64,000 bases of DNA from Spinacia oleracea (GCF_020520425.1 NC_079491.1:5257143-5321142), one strand, 5' to 3'; shown: positions 36,741 to 49,579, numbered from the stretch's first letter. The notes: a model not told the origin generated them from the letters alone. Program-made: numbers and translations.

Positions 36741-39700
36741 ATGGGAAATAAAAATGATACAAATGCTAAAGAGAAGCAAGGGGTAGAATTGTCAGAGAAC
36801 GATCTTGGAAGTCTTAATCAACTAGATAAGCCAGTGCAAATGGACAATGTGGTTTCAGATGGTATTTTCTCGAAGGGAGTGGATGTTAGCTTAGGAGTTG
36901 AACATGAGTTAGAAAATCAAGGGGGAGGCGCTCATGAAAGTGTGAAAATTGAGCAATCAGGATTTAAAGGTAAGGCTGATTCTGAAGCTGAACCAGACAA
37001 TGTAAAAGTTGAGCAGAATGCAGAAAGTAAAGAAACTGCAATTGGCTCATCTCCGATGGAAGGTGTCCAGATTTCCCTGGTTGAACAAGTGGAAAATTTG
37101 AATGGTGATATGTTGAAGAATAGTGGTAAAATTGAGAAAAATGAAGGTGATGCCTGTAACACAGAGGTTGTTCCTATTGCCCAACCCACACCACCCCCTG
37201 ACAAAACAGGTGAGAAAGGGCTCGTTGTGGTATTCGCAGTTCCAGCTCCTGATGGTAGTGAGCCACCTAAACGAGGCCGAACACCTAAGGCTGCAGTAAC
37301 TTCAATGAAGAAAACCCCTCAACTAGTATCAGGAGCTAGTAACAGAGTCTTGCGCACCAAGTCAGAAGAGAACTCGGAAGATCCTGAACCAAGTGTTAAT
37401 CTGGAAACTACAAAGGGAAGCACAGGAAGAAGAGGGAGGAAAAAGGGGAAGGAAAAGGACGGAAAAATTGATGATGAATTCTTAAAAATGCGAAAGCATT
37501 TGAGATACTTACTACACAGGATTCATTATGAACAAAATTTACTCGATGCTTATTCCAGTGAAGGGTGGAGGGGACAAAGGTTTGTTTTTCTCTAACTTTT
37601 TTTATTTGTTTTAGAGTGATCCTTTCCCGTGGAACATTTGGCATGACTTATATTTTGTGGGTGGAATGTTTGATGCCGTTGCTTGTATGCACTATGCAGT
37701 TTGTACTGACTAGAATTTTTTTTGCATTGAGAATTATGTCTAGAGGACGAGTCTCAAGGGTCCTCTAGCTTGCTGGTATCATTGACCTTACTTTATGATT
37801 GTCACAAGACAATAAAGACATTGCATTGTTATTGACTGAGCTGATCCTTTGGATTTGTCCAATTGTCCACCACTGTAATCTTCCTTACCTTCCATTGCTG
37901 AGCCTTTATGTTTTCCCATGTCAAGGAAATGCAGGAAGAAGTGTTATTAGTTTCTTGCCATAGATAATCTGTAGAGGACTTCAAGTGTTGATATGATTTG
38001 GCCGTGTTGGTGGTTGTATGGAAGAGAGATGAGGATTAGTATTTTTTTTTTCTCTTTCTCCTCTATTAACAACTATGTTATGACACCCAAATATATTGTG
38101 GCCTTGTATGAAATTTATTACATCTAGAGTGTCCAGATCCTCCGATCCCTTGTTGGACACGACACCTCAACATGAGTTGAGCAACATAGATTAACGAACA
38201 TGTGAAATTTGGGTGTTTTTCTTTCCTTCTCTTGATGTCATTCCCTTTGTCCCATGTAAACCAAACGCCTCCTTCGTGTAGTCTTCCAAATTCTAATGTG
38301 GTGATCTTGGCAATAACTATATAAATCTATCACCTTTTCTGTTTGATGTCACATCATATGCTGGGTGCCTTGATTTAGTATAATCAATTCCCCAAATATT
38401 GATCAAGTAAAATTTTATCTCCTAGAAAAAAAGGAAAAAGAAAGTCTTGCAGATTTACCTTTAAAAAAATTATAAATTGAAAAGATTGAACATGTAGTGC
38501 AGTTGTGGTTTTGAGCCACTTCGTGATTATACCTGGCAAGTAGCTGTTGGCATTAGTTACCAAACTAGTCAGGTTTGATTGGAAGTTAGCTGTTCGCATA
38601 TACAAAGTATATGACAATTAACAATCAACAAACACATAAAAGGCCATGCATTCTTATTATAATTGAGAATCTCCCCTAATAATAATTTGATTTTAGTCCA
38701 TGAATTTCATAATAATTAATGACATCACAGCTATTATTATTTGTAGTAGCAGCCTAGCCGGAGGAGAAGAGGAAGTATGGGCATCAGTACTAGTCCAACT
38801 TTTAATGTTAAACATAAGAGTAAATGGCTTAATGTTAATAGTTTCTAGAAAAGGCAAGCATTTTCTATTGTTGTTGATGGTACAAATGCAAACAAAAATG
38901 CAAGGAATACGACTTTGTAATTAGCATATTGATCTTATTGTCCAAAAAGCTGAATGAGAATCCCATCCTAAAGGCTGTTTACTGCAGAATTCTTTCCGTA
39001 CCAAAAACTAATTTTTTCCAATTCCAAAATGCACGAAGTCATTTATTCTACTGTGAAATAAGCAAGTCAACCTCAGAAGTCCTATTTTGTGCATTGAGAT
39101 AGCTTAGAGGATTTGAATTATTACTTGTAAACTTTTCATAGGAATGATGTACTGTACGGTAAATGCAAACAATTAATTTTCTGTCTTCAAAGGTGGCAGA
39201 AGGATCCTCGTTAACTTACTAAGGCTTGTACGGAATGAGGTTATTAGCTTTGTCAGGAATGGATTCTGGTACCTGTTGCATATTGTAGTATTGCAGCCTG
39301 GATTGACTTTGTTGATTGTCATTATAATGTTACAGCATAGAGAAGTTAAGGCCGGAGAAGGAGCTTCAGCGTGCAAAAGCTGATATAAATCGTTCCAAGT
39401 TGAAAATTAGGGATCTATTTCAGCGACTTCATTCAATGTCTGCTGAAGGGAAATTCCCAGAAACATTATATGATTCTGAAGGTCTCATTGACAGTGAGGA
39501 TGTAAGGGATCTATTTACTCTTTAGTGTGAATATATATTTCATTTGATATTTCTTTTGTTGGAGATTTTGACTTGTTTGGAGAGTCATTCCTTAATTATT
39601 TTTCTTTATTTTCCTGTGACAGATATTCTGTGCCAAGTGCGGGGCGAAAGATTTAACTACAGGCAATGACATTATTCTCTGTGATGGTATCTGTGAACGT

Positions 39701-42700
39701 GGGTTCCACCAGTACTGTTTAAATCCACCGTTGCTAACTGAACAAAGTAAAATTTCATTGCTTCATCGATAGTACCGACTCTCAGCACTTTATTTTATTT
39801 TGAACTAATTCTCAATTTATTTTTTCATGGGTTCTCTGGTGCTACTCTGTTCAGTTCCACCTGGTGATGAGGGTTGGCTATGTCCATCTTGTGATTGCAA
39901 ACATGACTGTGTTGATTTGCTTAATGATTCTCAAGGAACAAGGCTTGCAATTGAGGACAGTTGGGAGGTATGCATCACCTTTAGTTACCCTAAACCCTAT
40001 GTGACATTTTTTTTATTTGATTTGTTCTAATAATGCTTCGTTCCTGTAGAAAGTTTTTCCTGAAGCAGTAGCAGCAACTTCTGGCAAGGAGCTGGATGAT
40101 GTTATGGGACTCCCATCAGATGATTCCGAGGATAATGAATACAACCCAGATGGGACAGATGACGATGCGAATGTTGAAGGGAATGAATCAAGCTCTTCTG
40201 AGTCTGATTCAGATAAGTCTGACCCTTCAGATGCCTCTTATGTTTCAGAAGATCTGGGGGCCACACCTGGGACTGACCAAAATCTTGGGCTTCCTTCTGA
40301 TGATTCCGAGGATGATGATTTTGATCCAGATGCTGCAAACGTTAACGAAGAGGGGGATGAACTTGAAAAATCAAGTTCAGATTTTACATCTGCTTCTGAG
40401 AATCTAGCTGAAGCAATTGGTGATGATGGCACTTCAGACATTGATGTGCCACGTCTACCTTCGGAGCCGGAGCAAGACTTTGGTGATTCTCCAGCTATTA
40501 CTAGTAAAAGATGTTTGAAGAGATTGGACTACAAGAAGCTCTACGATGTAAGTACTTCTTTCTTGAATATATATATGATGACTGTTTTCTCGTTTCTTTG
40601 TAAAATAATTGATCTAGTCTGCTTATAACGGGCAAATGAAATGCTGTCTGGTTGCCTGCCAGGAAACTAGAGCAGAGATTTGTCATGTTCTTTTTTGTGG
40701 TTGGATGTTGGTGGAGTTGGCTTTTGGAGTTACGTGACTGAAGTTTTGTAAAAGTGGATCCTTTTTACTGCAGATAAACTTCCATATCTTAATGTTTTTG
40801 TTTCGGTAGAATATTAGGGAAGTTAATATGTTTATTCATGCTATCACATACATCAACTTTCAGAATTGATTATGCTTTGTTAAATCTCGAGGGCTTTTTT
40901 ATGTTTCTATTTCATTTGAATTCGTGGAGTTCTGTAGGTTTATTTTCTCTTTTGTTTGTTTGTGCTTGTTCTAGACACATATTATTAAACCTGAACCATG
41001 TTGATCAGGCGGTAACTGTTCTTAACTTGAAATTTCCCTGAGTGTTTGCCTGTATCTAAGTCAGCTTGTCTGACAGTGAATCTGGGGGAGATACCTGTCA
41101 ACTGTATGTGAAGTTTAGGATATCTTGTGCTGTTTACAAAGACAAAGTCATATTTTCGGTGGAGTTCAAACTTGAGAAATCAAATCCTTTTATTTGTAGC
41201 AGCTAGTTATCATCTATAGTAGTTACTCTAAATTTACGATGCTCATCCTTCTTTTGGGATGTGAAATGGATGGAAATTCTATTTCTGATGTATGGTGATT
41301 GCTGATTTGCTGTGTTTTTCTTCATTAAGGAAACGTATGAAAATGCTGATTTGGATGCAAGTGATGATGATGATGAAGAATGGACAGATATGGTTGGAAC
41401 AAGGAAAAGGAAAGGCACTGCTGAGAAAACTGTTTCAGTTTCAACAAGTTTGGGTGCCTCTGCTTCTGCTGATAGTGACTGTAGCTCAGGTGCTCCTCGA
41501 AGAAGAAGTCGACCGAAGGCCAATCCTCGAGTTGCAAATGGGACACCGGCTCGGTTGCAGAAAAAAGGTTCTGGTGGCAGTAGTAAAAGGCGACCACCAT
41601 ATAACAGACTTGGAGAGGCAGTGACTCAGGTAATATGAATTTTTTATTTTTTATGCGGGGATAGAATGGTACTGTCAGTGGATATTGCAGATTTATTTTC
41701 CAAAAAAAATTGTCTATGATGAAGCTCAAATTCTCTTTCATGCTTGGTGATATGTAAGACTCTAGACTGATATTTTTCCCTTGACATGAATGGCTATCTT
41801 CGTGGAGACTCCCTTTCTCTCACCCCCCCCCCCCCCCCCTCCCGAGTGTGTGTGGACTGTGGATTAATTCCTGGAAATTCGATTCCTGGAAAATTGCCGA
41901 TCCTGTACTCTTCTAACCACGTACCAAGTATCTTGCTAGGCTATCTTTTTGGGAGATACATAAGGAACCTTTCTGCTACAGTCAGTGGGGGAACTAGGGC
42001 TGGCTGAAGGAGGCCATGGCACCCCCATGATCTGAAATATCATTTATGTGCAGTACTATTAGACTATAAATAAAAATTGGCTCAGTTGGTTTTCTTGGAA
42101 CTTGTACTCTGTGCATTTTAGGAGGTGCTAGGTTTGATACTTCTCGGAGGCCTCTTAACTTTTCTTTTTAAATTTAGCATTTTAGTCAACAATAGAGTAA
42201 ATTTGGGCCAATATATCATTTCTTTCCTCTTTTTCTTAATTGTATCTTAGATTCTTTGTCAACATACTAACACTAGTGTCATCAGGAAGTTTCGTTGCCC
42301 TTTTTTTTTTTGAGGAATTAGTCTTCGGACTTGGTTATATTTTTTCCATAAATATTTATGATGTTTTGAGAAGCATATACTCCTTCCATTTCGAAATAAT
42401 AGGGACACTTACACATTTCACAACAACTAACATAAATGACTGAAAGTAAGGAATAAGTACGGGAAAAGTGGAATGTAATAGGAAAAGAATAATGGAAATT
42501 TTGGTTGATTGGAATGGTGTAAGAAAAGAAGAATAAAAAATAGGTTATGAGTAAAAAGAGAATATAAAAATAGACTAAGTGAAATGTTGTAAGTAGAGAG
42601 GGAAAAAGAATAGTGTGAAATGGAATAAAGTAGAGTGTCCCCAATAATTTGAAGCACCTATTTATGGAAACTGTAACCATGAAGTACGGAGTACTTTTTT

Positions 42701-43790
42701 CTTTAGTGATGGATAGTTTCTCTTTTGAAATGTTAATAAAAGACAAATAAACGTTTTCAGCAATATCGTCACTTTAGACAAGATTTGGACTATAGAATTA
42801 CTCCGCCACTGGCTACAGTAAACTATATTTGTTTATGGTTATATATAAATGTATATTAGAACCACTCTCTGTCTTGTGACTCCTATCTGGTTAGGAATAA
42901 AGGACTTGTGTATTCTGGATATTAGCAATAGTGGAGTCCAAATTGGTTTCATGTTGTTGCTCTTTATTTTAGTTGTGGATATATCTGTTATTTTTGTTTT
43001 CTTACTGACTTCTAGTTGTAGAGGGACTAAGGTGTTAGAAGACAATGGGATCTGGGATTTTCATTGTGGAAGTGTGGATTACATATTGGGATTTGGGGAG
43101 TTGATTACCAGTTTTCACTTTACAGCAACTAGGAGGTTGTAAGCTTGATTATCTGGAGTCTGGACTAATCACTATTCGATTATGATCAATCAGGATGTCT
43201 TTGGCATTTGGTTATCATTTCCTGTTTTAATCCAAAATTGTGTCATGTTTTAACAGAGGCTCTATGAATCATTTAAGGAAAATCAGTATCCTGATCGTCA
43301 AACAAAAGAGAAGTTGGCAAATGAACTTGGACTCACAGCTCATCGGGTTGGTGGAATCCCTTCACTACAACTAAGTTAAAATTTCCGACAAAGTATTTTA
43401 TGTTTCTTCCTATTCTTAGAATGCTTTCTTTTGCAGGTGGACAAATGGTTTGGCAATGCTCGTTGGAGCTTCAATCACCGTCCATCACGTGCAGAAGCAA
43501 GTATGAGCCGATCTGCATCACAAAGCAGTACTCCACAACATGTTGCTTGCAATGGAGGCGGGAGTGCTTTGGCTGGTACTGATGCTGCGGTCCCTGAGAG
43601 TGGCAGTGCGGATACCAGAATGGAACGTACACCTCGCAAGTCTGGGAAGAAGAATACTGAAGGCGATCAGTCAATGCTAGAGACCTCAAAGACAGAGAAC
43701 TCAAAAGAAGGTATTCAAACTGACCTGTTTAAAACCCCAGAAGCTTCACAAGGAAAAATGTCTAGGAAAAGAAGAAAATCTGGTGCCTGA
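36741..43790 (+). CDS. HAT3.1: HAT3.1-type PHD-finger homeodomain protein
   Basis: Eight coding exons with good GT/AG borders join in frame: 36741-37579, 39336-39501, 39623-39746, 39855-39967, 40050-40547, 41330-41629, 43257-43346 and 43437-43790, total 2484 bases, 827 residues. Domains: a charged N-terminus with basic patches ([13 protein letters not shown], 225-245), a helical [16 protein letters not shown] segment, a C4HC3 PHD finger (about 336-395, [30 protein letters not shown]) split over exons 3-4, an acidic region with two GLPSDDSED repeats, and a divergent homeodomain (about 662-722) ending [14 protein letters not shown], the mark of the HAT3.1/PRHA group. It is a nuclear DNA-binding or chromatin-reading regulator. 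5' untranslated exons probably begin near 35900. Intron 6 (1.6 kb) hosts a MITE, a SINE relic and a C-tract. HAT3.1 against its sister PRHA is not settled here. Confidence 0.9.
37580..39335 (+). other. Intron 1 of the HAT3.1-like gene
   Basis: A 1.76-kb intron with AAAG/GTTTGT donor and TTACAG acceptor. No supported gene or clear transposon inside; short open frames there have no domain. Confidence 0.6.
41823..41839 (+). repeat. Poly-C tract in intron 6 of the HAT3.1-like gene
   Basis: An uninterrupted run of about seventeen C, rare in this AT-rich DNA and prone to slippage. Confidence 0.85.
42070..42175 (+). mobile_element. Probable SINE relic
   Basis: TTGGCTCAGTTGGTTTTCTTG resembles an A box and GGTTTGATACTTCT a B box, about 70 bases apart, followed by a T/A-rich tail. 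Degraded, hence low confidence. Confidence 0.35.
42382..42672. mobile_element. MITE in intron 6 of the HAT3.1-like gene
   Basis: Left TTCCATTTCGAAATAATAGG continues GACACTT; the right side complement reads GGGGACACTCTACTTTATTC preceded by CAAATTATT. Imperfect inverted ends, AT- and GA-rich interior. The word TACGGAGTA follows at 42685-42693. Confidence 0.6.
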
Positions 43791-44649
43791 ACTAATTTGA
43801 ACCCCCCCAATTCTAAAAACTGAAACTTCAATGAATCTAAGTAGTCATATTTTATGAAGATTCACCATAACTTATGAACAAGACTCTTCATTCTGGGCAT
43901 CTGGGAAATTCTACTAGTGTAGGTTATGCACAAGGGGTATGTGTCAAGTATGGTGAAGCTCGTCATCTACCAAGGCAGTATATGTTTAAGTTACCTGTTC
44001 CTTCAGATGGATGAGAATTTAGAGGCCATGATTGCAGAGTTTGATTCTCGAAGCAGTTAGTTTAGGTTGAACCAACTTTGTAATGCTGTAACTTCTGCAA
44101 ATATTGACATATACGGAGAACTGAAGTTCTTGTATTTGTTGTGTACTGAGCTTCTAGAGAAGAGTAGACACTGCAATTTTGATACGAGTCATTTTTATTT
44201 ATGGAGCTAAGTTCATACATTGTTCTGCAGCAATTATGCTGATGCAGTGGTGTTTTTTCTTGTGATTATTCAATGTGGTCAAAATTGCCAACACTTTCAT
44301 CTTCTTGGCAGACATTATCATAATTTTCTTCGTAACATATATGCAATTATTTTTCTCTGATCCTAGGTGGATGATTGTTTGGTAATTAAGTTTGATTCCG
44401 ATGCACACACGCGTAAATAAGTTTGTGAAGAACTATTGATTTGTTCTTCGTTTTTCCATTCATCGAGATACCTTTGGCTACTCTGGACAAAATTGAAAAA
44501 GAATTGCTACATGAAAGGCAGAAGCATGTTACGGTCATCATAACATATTTGTATAAATTTCGAATTATATTGCTGTAAATTTTGTACAAAACTGTTGTTC
44601 TTGTAACTAACAAGAATTTCTACAACATACAATGATTTTTCAAACAGAA

Positions 44650-46209
44650 CTAGAATCTGTTCCCACAAAAACACAACAGCTTTCTCAAGGACCTAGATGG
44701 TACCTTTGCTACCTTTACACTGCATTTTCTGTCACCTCTTCTAATATCTTCTGTAACTTGCTTCTCTTGCTGTGTTGAAGAAGAAAAGCCATTCATACTT
44801 GTATGATTACTTCCACCATTTGAGTATACTAGTTTGGTATCCTGGTTTTTAACACTGACAGATTCTGCAGTCATACTGTGTTGTGAACTGACATCAGTCC
44901 ATGATGAATATGATGAAGATATCTTGTCAGAATTTTCTGAGTCTGCAAGACTGCAACTATTACTAACAACAGGTACAAGTTCCCTAACCAAGTCTTCAAT
45001 TAGCACTGTAATAACTTCTGCATCTTCTGCTGTCAACTCGAGTTTATCCACCATCTCTTCTACAACAGACTTACTTGTATCTGTTTTAACAAAGTACATA
45101 AATTTAATCCTTTTACCATTAATCCGTAAGTTCATAGATATTGACTCACTATCCTCCATCTTCCCTTGTAACTTGAACTTATTTTCAATAATCATCCCCT
45201 TTAATGATTCCTCAGAAGCAGCAGGTGTAGGTGAGCTAGCCACATGACTAGATGTTCTAGAAAGCAATGAACTCACACATTCAGATCTTGGACTAGGAGT
45301 ACCGGATCTTGGAGACGATCCAGAATCACTCGGTGCAAGAAACGGGTCATTCAAGAGTTCCATTGCTGAGGGTCTTGTTGAAGCAGGACCCAAACACTTC
45401 TCAATGAACTCCTTCACAACCGGGTCGGTTACTTTGCTAAGAACATCAGGCTTAATACCCGACACAACCTTCTCATAAATCTGACCCGGGTTACTGCATT
45501 CACTATACGGTAAAACCCGGGTAACCATCTGCAACAAACACATCCCAAAAGAATAAATATCCACCAACTGATTATGATCTTCACCAAAAAGCTCCGGTGC
45601 CATGAATGCGGGTGATTCACCAACAGCCCGACCCGTTTCGACTTGTTGAAGCATCGTCGAAAGTCCAAGATCTCCAATTTTAACCTTGCCCGAATACCCA
45701 TTAACAAAGATGCTATCACAGTTGAGACCTCGATGAATAATTGGAGGATTATGAGAATGAAGATAATGAAGACCTTTTAAAATCTGTCTAGCCCAATTCT
45801 TGATCGCCTTTTTGTCAATAAGATTGTGTTTCTTGCGATACTGACTCATATTCCCAGAGGTTGAGAGTTCAGTAACTATATTAACGGTCATCTTCTTCTC
45901 GTCATTGTTATCGACCCATGAACAATAATACCTCATGATGTTTTCATGCTTCAAAGATTTCAAACGATCGACTTCTGAACACACACTCTGAAACTGTTCT
46001 TGTAATTTGAATATTTTTTCTGATAACTCGATTTTAGTCCAAGCAATTTCTATACCATTAACTTCATCAAACCCTTTGTAAACTGTTTTAAAGACCCTTT
46101 CTTCTTCTTCTTCTCCCAATATCTCATCGTACCTTACGTAACATCCTGTCGGATCTCTCTCGACAACCTCAATATCATCAATGTCGTTTACTTGTGAACT
46201 CGAACCCAT
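44650..46209 (-). CDS. WNK-like pseudokinase, copy 2, intronless
   Basis: 519 residues, near-identical to copy 1; the two differ by a 3-residue change in the Gly-rich loop (GEEEEERVFKTVYKG here), a 7-residue insertion after SGSSPRS (GTPSPRS) and scattered substitutions such as YYCSW. The same catalytic-loop changes are present (HRGLNCDS for HRDLKCDN; ESPAF for GTPEF), so the loss of catalysis is older than the duplication. Both copies keep a full open frame, which argues for a retained non-enzymatic role, for example titrating or scaffolding WNK partners; that is inference. It is tail-to-tail with the HAT3.1-like gene. Confidence 0.9.
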   Translation of the reverse strand: MGSSSQVNDIDDIEVVERDPTGCYVRYDEILGEEEEERVFKTVYKGFDEVNGIEIAWTKIELSEKIFKLQEQFQSVCSEVDRLKSLKHENIMRYYCSWVDNNDEKKMTVNIVTELSTSGNMSQYRKKHNLIDKKAIKNWARQILKGLHYLHSHNPPIIHRGLNCDSIFVNGYSGKVKIGDLGLSTMLQQVETGRAVGESPAFMAPELFGEDHNQLVDIYSFGMCLLQMVTRVLPYSECSNPGQIYEKVVSGIKPDVLSKVTDPVVKEFIEKCLGPASTRPSAMELLNDPFLAPSDSGSSPRSGTPSPRSECVSSLLSRTSSHVASSPTPAASEESLKGMIIENKFKLQGKMEDSESISMNLRINGKRIKFMYFVKTDTSKSVVEEMVDKLELTAEDAEVITVLIEDLVRELVPVVSNSCSLADSENSDKISSSYSSWTDVSSQHSMTAESVSVKNQDTKLVYSNGGSNHTSMNGFSSSTQQEKQVTEDIRRGDRKCSVKVAKVPSRSLRKLLCFCGNRF

Positions 46210-46369
46210 GATTATTATTGAAGATGACTTCTTTGAGAAATTTATTTGTTATGCCAAAAAGCTTGAACTTGATGTTATTTTCTTATTGATGATCCTATAT
46301 TTATCGTAAAAAAAAGAAGACTGTAATTAGGAAACTAAAGAGTAACTAGGACTCATAATATATTAATAT

Positions 46370-46530
46370 ATCATAAATACTAATGCTATTGAATAAGACT
46401 TTCCTAAATATTAATGTTATTGAATAAGACTTTCCTAAATACTAACTCATAATATATCCTAAATACGAAGTACTAATGTTATTTAATAAGACTTTCCTAA
46501 TTGTTTCCTTAAAAAAAAAAGACTTTCCTA
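46370..46530. repeat. Short tandem array upstream of WNK copy 2
   Basis: Variants of AATAAGACTTTCCTAAATAC occur four times. Copy 1 has a single corresponding GGAAAGTCTATTAATTCCTA, so the array grew in copy 2 after the duplication. Confidence 0.7.
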
Positions 46531-47232
46531 ATTATTTCTATTAACTTCCGTAACACTTTCTTGACCAACTACAAATAAATAAATAGGTCAACGGTTAAAT
46601 AAATTGTAAAATAGAGGATTTTGCCTCTAAACCTTAAACCCTAATCGAATAACAGATAAACATCTTTACAACAACAACCGCAAATTAAGGCAAGACCAAC
46701 ACCTCATCAAACAACGGGAGCACATCCGATAAATATTCAAATCTTAAACAATCTTAATTAGATCTAAAGTGATACTACCTCCGCTTCATAAAGATGAAAA
46801 TTAGGGTTTGCAAAAATAATATGCGGCTAATTAATAGCTTGGAAAAACATAAATTATGAGTAATAATATAATAATAACTACAATAATAATTGAAAAAAGC
46901 TATAAAATCCATAAAATGTATATTTTGAGTAATTAATCTCAGAATACTCAAATAATACAAATATAAATATCGCGAGGAACATTTGTTGAACACCTAATGA
47001 ACATAGAAACACTTCCATTGTACACGTACAAGTGGAATACTATACAACTATACAAGTTCTTCTTACCACTCTATAAGGCCTTTTGTTAGCGGTTCCCTTG
47101 CTATAATATGAGACACACTTACCTTTCAATAACATCTTGCTAATACGTTAACTCATTATATATAATTGAAATCATTACATCCACAAATACTCTGTAAATA
47201 TCTTGGGATGTCACACTAGTTATAACTGTAGC

Positions 47233-48112
47233 TGTTAAAATAGGTCATCGGATTGGGTTTGGGTCGGGTCATCTCGGGTCTCGGGTCATAATCGGATCGG
47301 GTCGTGTCGGGTCAATATTCTATTTGGGTTGAGTTCGGGTTCGGTCGGGTCCATTTCAGGTCGGGTCATATCGGGTTTTTTTCCTATCCTGGGTCCAGGT
47401 CGGGTTCGGGTTGGGTCACATTTCAGTCAAGTTTGATTTCGGGTTCGGGTCTTATCGGGTCGGGTTTAAGTCGGTTTGTAGCAGATAATTTCGGGTTCGG
47501 ATCTTATCGAGTCGGGTTTAAGTCGGTTTGCAACACAATTATTTTCGGGTTCAGGTCTTAGTTTGGATCGGATAATAACCAGATCAAATAGAATTCAGGT
47601 CGGGTCACTCTCAGGGACGGGTCAAACTCGGGTCTGATAATTAACCTATACATTTTAATTATTTTATATTCTAAAAATTTTTGTTTAACTTATTTTAGAG
47701 TTAAATTTTTCAATATCTAGCAATAAATAATTAAAATAGATTTATCAATGAAGTTAATATTTGGTCGTGTCATTGATAACTCGGGTAAATCGGGTAGCGG
47801 GTTGTCACAGGTCGGGTCAATAGCAGGTTTCATCGAGTTACAATCGGTTTCGGGTTGACATCGGGTCGGGTATCGAATCGGGTTCGGGTCATTGTTCGGT
47901 CGGGTCAGTTCGGTTATCGGTCATTTTCGGGTCGGGTGTCGGGTTCGGGTTCGGGGTTACACCATCGGGTTAAAATCGGTTATCGGTTTTTTCGGGTCGG
48001 GTACAGGTCGGGTTTCGGGTTACCTGTTTTACCGTAATTTCGGGTCATGATCGGTTACGGGTTCGGTCGGTTCAGGTCGGGTTTTCAGGTCGGGTCAGTT
48101 TTTGACAGCTCT
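47233..48112 (+). repeat. TCGGGT-rich degenerate tandem repeat, 0.9 kb
   Basis: Dozens of variants of GGGTCGGGTTCGGGTCAT, with an AT-rich gap near 47640-47760. Runs of GGG every 4-8 bases on the plus strand give strong G-quadruplex potential. Open frames within it (rich in G, S, R) follow from composition and are not called. Confidence 0.9.
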
Positions 48113-48120
48113 AACTACTA

Positions 48121-48494
48121 CTCGCTACGTCACTTTTTATTCTTTACGCTTGGTATCATGCATGCACGCGATTTAACAATTAGTTAAAGTTGATAAAGAT
48201 TCTTTTTTTTTATTTAAACAATGCAATTTTTTTATTTCTTTTTAATAATATTTTCAATTTTATCAAAAATATGATATTGGCCGAAAAGTGTGAGAGATTC
48301 TAATGTTTCAATGAGAAAGTGTGAAAGCCTGAAAGGTGTAGTTAATTAATTGAAATAATCACTTGTACGATTTTTAATAGAATACTAAGAACATTTATGA
48401 ATTACGATACAATATAAAAGGAAGGATTCTAAATATAAAGATTAGATATGACACTTTAAACAGAAAGTGTAAAAATAAATTGAGATGGAGAGAG
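48121..48494. mobile_element. Stowaway-like MITE at the edge of the dispersed repeat
   Basis: TA-flanked; left CTCGCTACGTCACTTTTTAT and right AAATTGAGATGGAGAGAG are imperfect inverted copies. Its right end is shared with the 12811-12880 stretch, where only that end remains. Confidence 0.65.
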
Positions 48495-49165
48495 TAGTAA
48501 TTAAAAATTAAATAAAAAGAGAAGACGTACAATGTTGATATTTTTAGAAGTTTATAAGACATCTCAACTCTCAAGTTCTCAACCAAGATATGTAGTGAGT
48601 AGTCCTATTGTTGGACGTGTAATGTGTCACAATTTTACATGACATACATACTTAGCCAACTTCAAGTGTTGAATAGTTGGATGTGATGTGTCACAATTTG
48701 AGAGGAGAAGTTTCTCCATATTTCTAGGACATATTTGGCCAACTTCAAGGTCATCCATCAGTGACTATATATATTGCCGTTGGGCAACAACACTTTGGGA
48801 TCATGTTCAATAACTCATCCAAACACGTTGCTCATATTGGTACATATGAATATATGATATGAGCTCCCTCCCTCTAATATAAATGTTCCAACTAGTTTAC
48901 TACTTCGGTGATAAAACTATAAAAATAAAAAGTTCGCAAAAATATAAAAATAAAATAGATGATCATGTTCAATTTGAAAATAACGGGACAATCACTTAAG
49001 ACTAAACCCCTATCTATCTATCTATCTATCTATAATTAATTGAGGTTGGCATAAGTGATTAAGGGCGTATTAGAACAAATAAAAAAATCTTTTATAAAAA
49101 TAAAATAAAAACCTTACTATAAATGTCGTATGACTCTTTATTAATAAATAATTTTTATCATATAC
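48430..49165 (-). repeat. Dispersed repeat, copy 2 (inverted partner of 12085-12880)
   Basis: Reverse complement of copy 1, with CATCCATCAGTGACTATATA, GCCGTTGGGCAACAACAC and CTTACTATAAATGTCGTATG as anchors. It ends in a (TCTA)n microsatellite region (49013-49032) and a stretch without known genes. No coding. Confidence 0.8.
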
Positions 49166-49579
49166 TCCTAAGGTTTCATGACATGATATTGTCGTTAAGT
49201 GACGGTTAGAAACTTTCATTTTTTCACCATATGTCAATTTGGTATAGTTAAGCAACGACTAGTTTTTCAAAAAAAACTAATTCTTAGCCAATATTTCTAT
49301 TACTTTTGAAGGTACAATTAGTGTTTTGACATTCAACGAATACTAACAATGAGGTTGATCCAACGTGGTGATCCCAGCTGATATATATTAGGTTGAGTGA
49401 CTATTTTGGGTTTAGATGTAACATGATGGGATGAAGGGGAAAGGAGGAAAAGGGGAATAAAAACTAAGGGTTTTAATAGTGCCATGAAAAGTAAAAAATC
49501 ACTCATGAATTTAATTGAGAAAGTGGTTTGATTTCCTGGTTGGCTTAGGATAATGAGAACGATTGAGAATATTAAATAG

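Larger units (their letters stand above)
44043..46778 (-). repeat. Segmental duplication copy 2 (WNK locus), inverted partner of 25036-28432
   Basis: Starts in the 3' flank of the HAT3.1-like gene, about 250 bases past its stop, and ends at a MITE-like TACTACCTCCGCTTCATAAA edge near 46778. It is the version without the three MITEs, so it keeps the empty sites. Confidence 0.9.
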
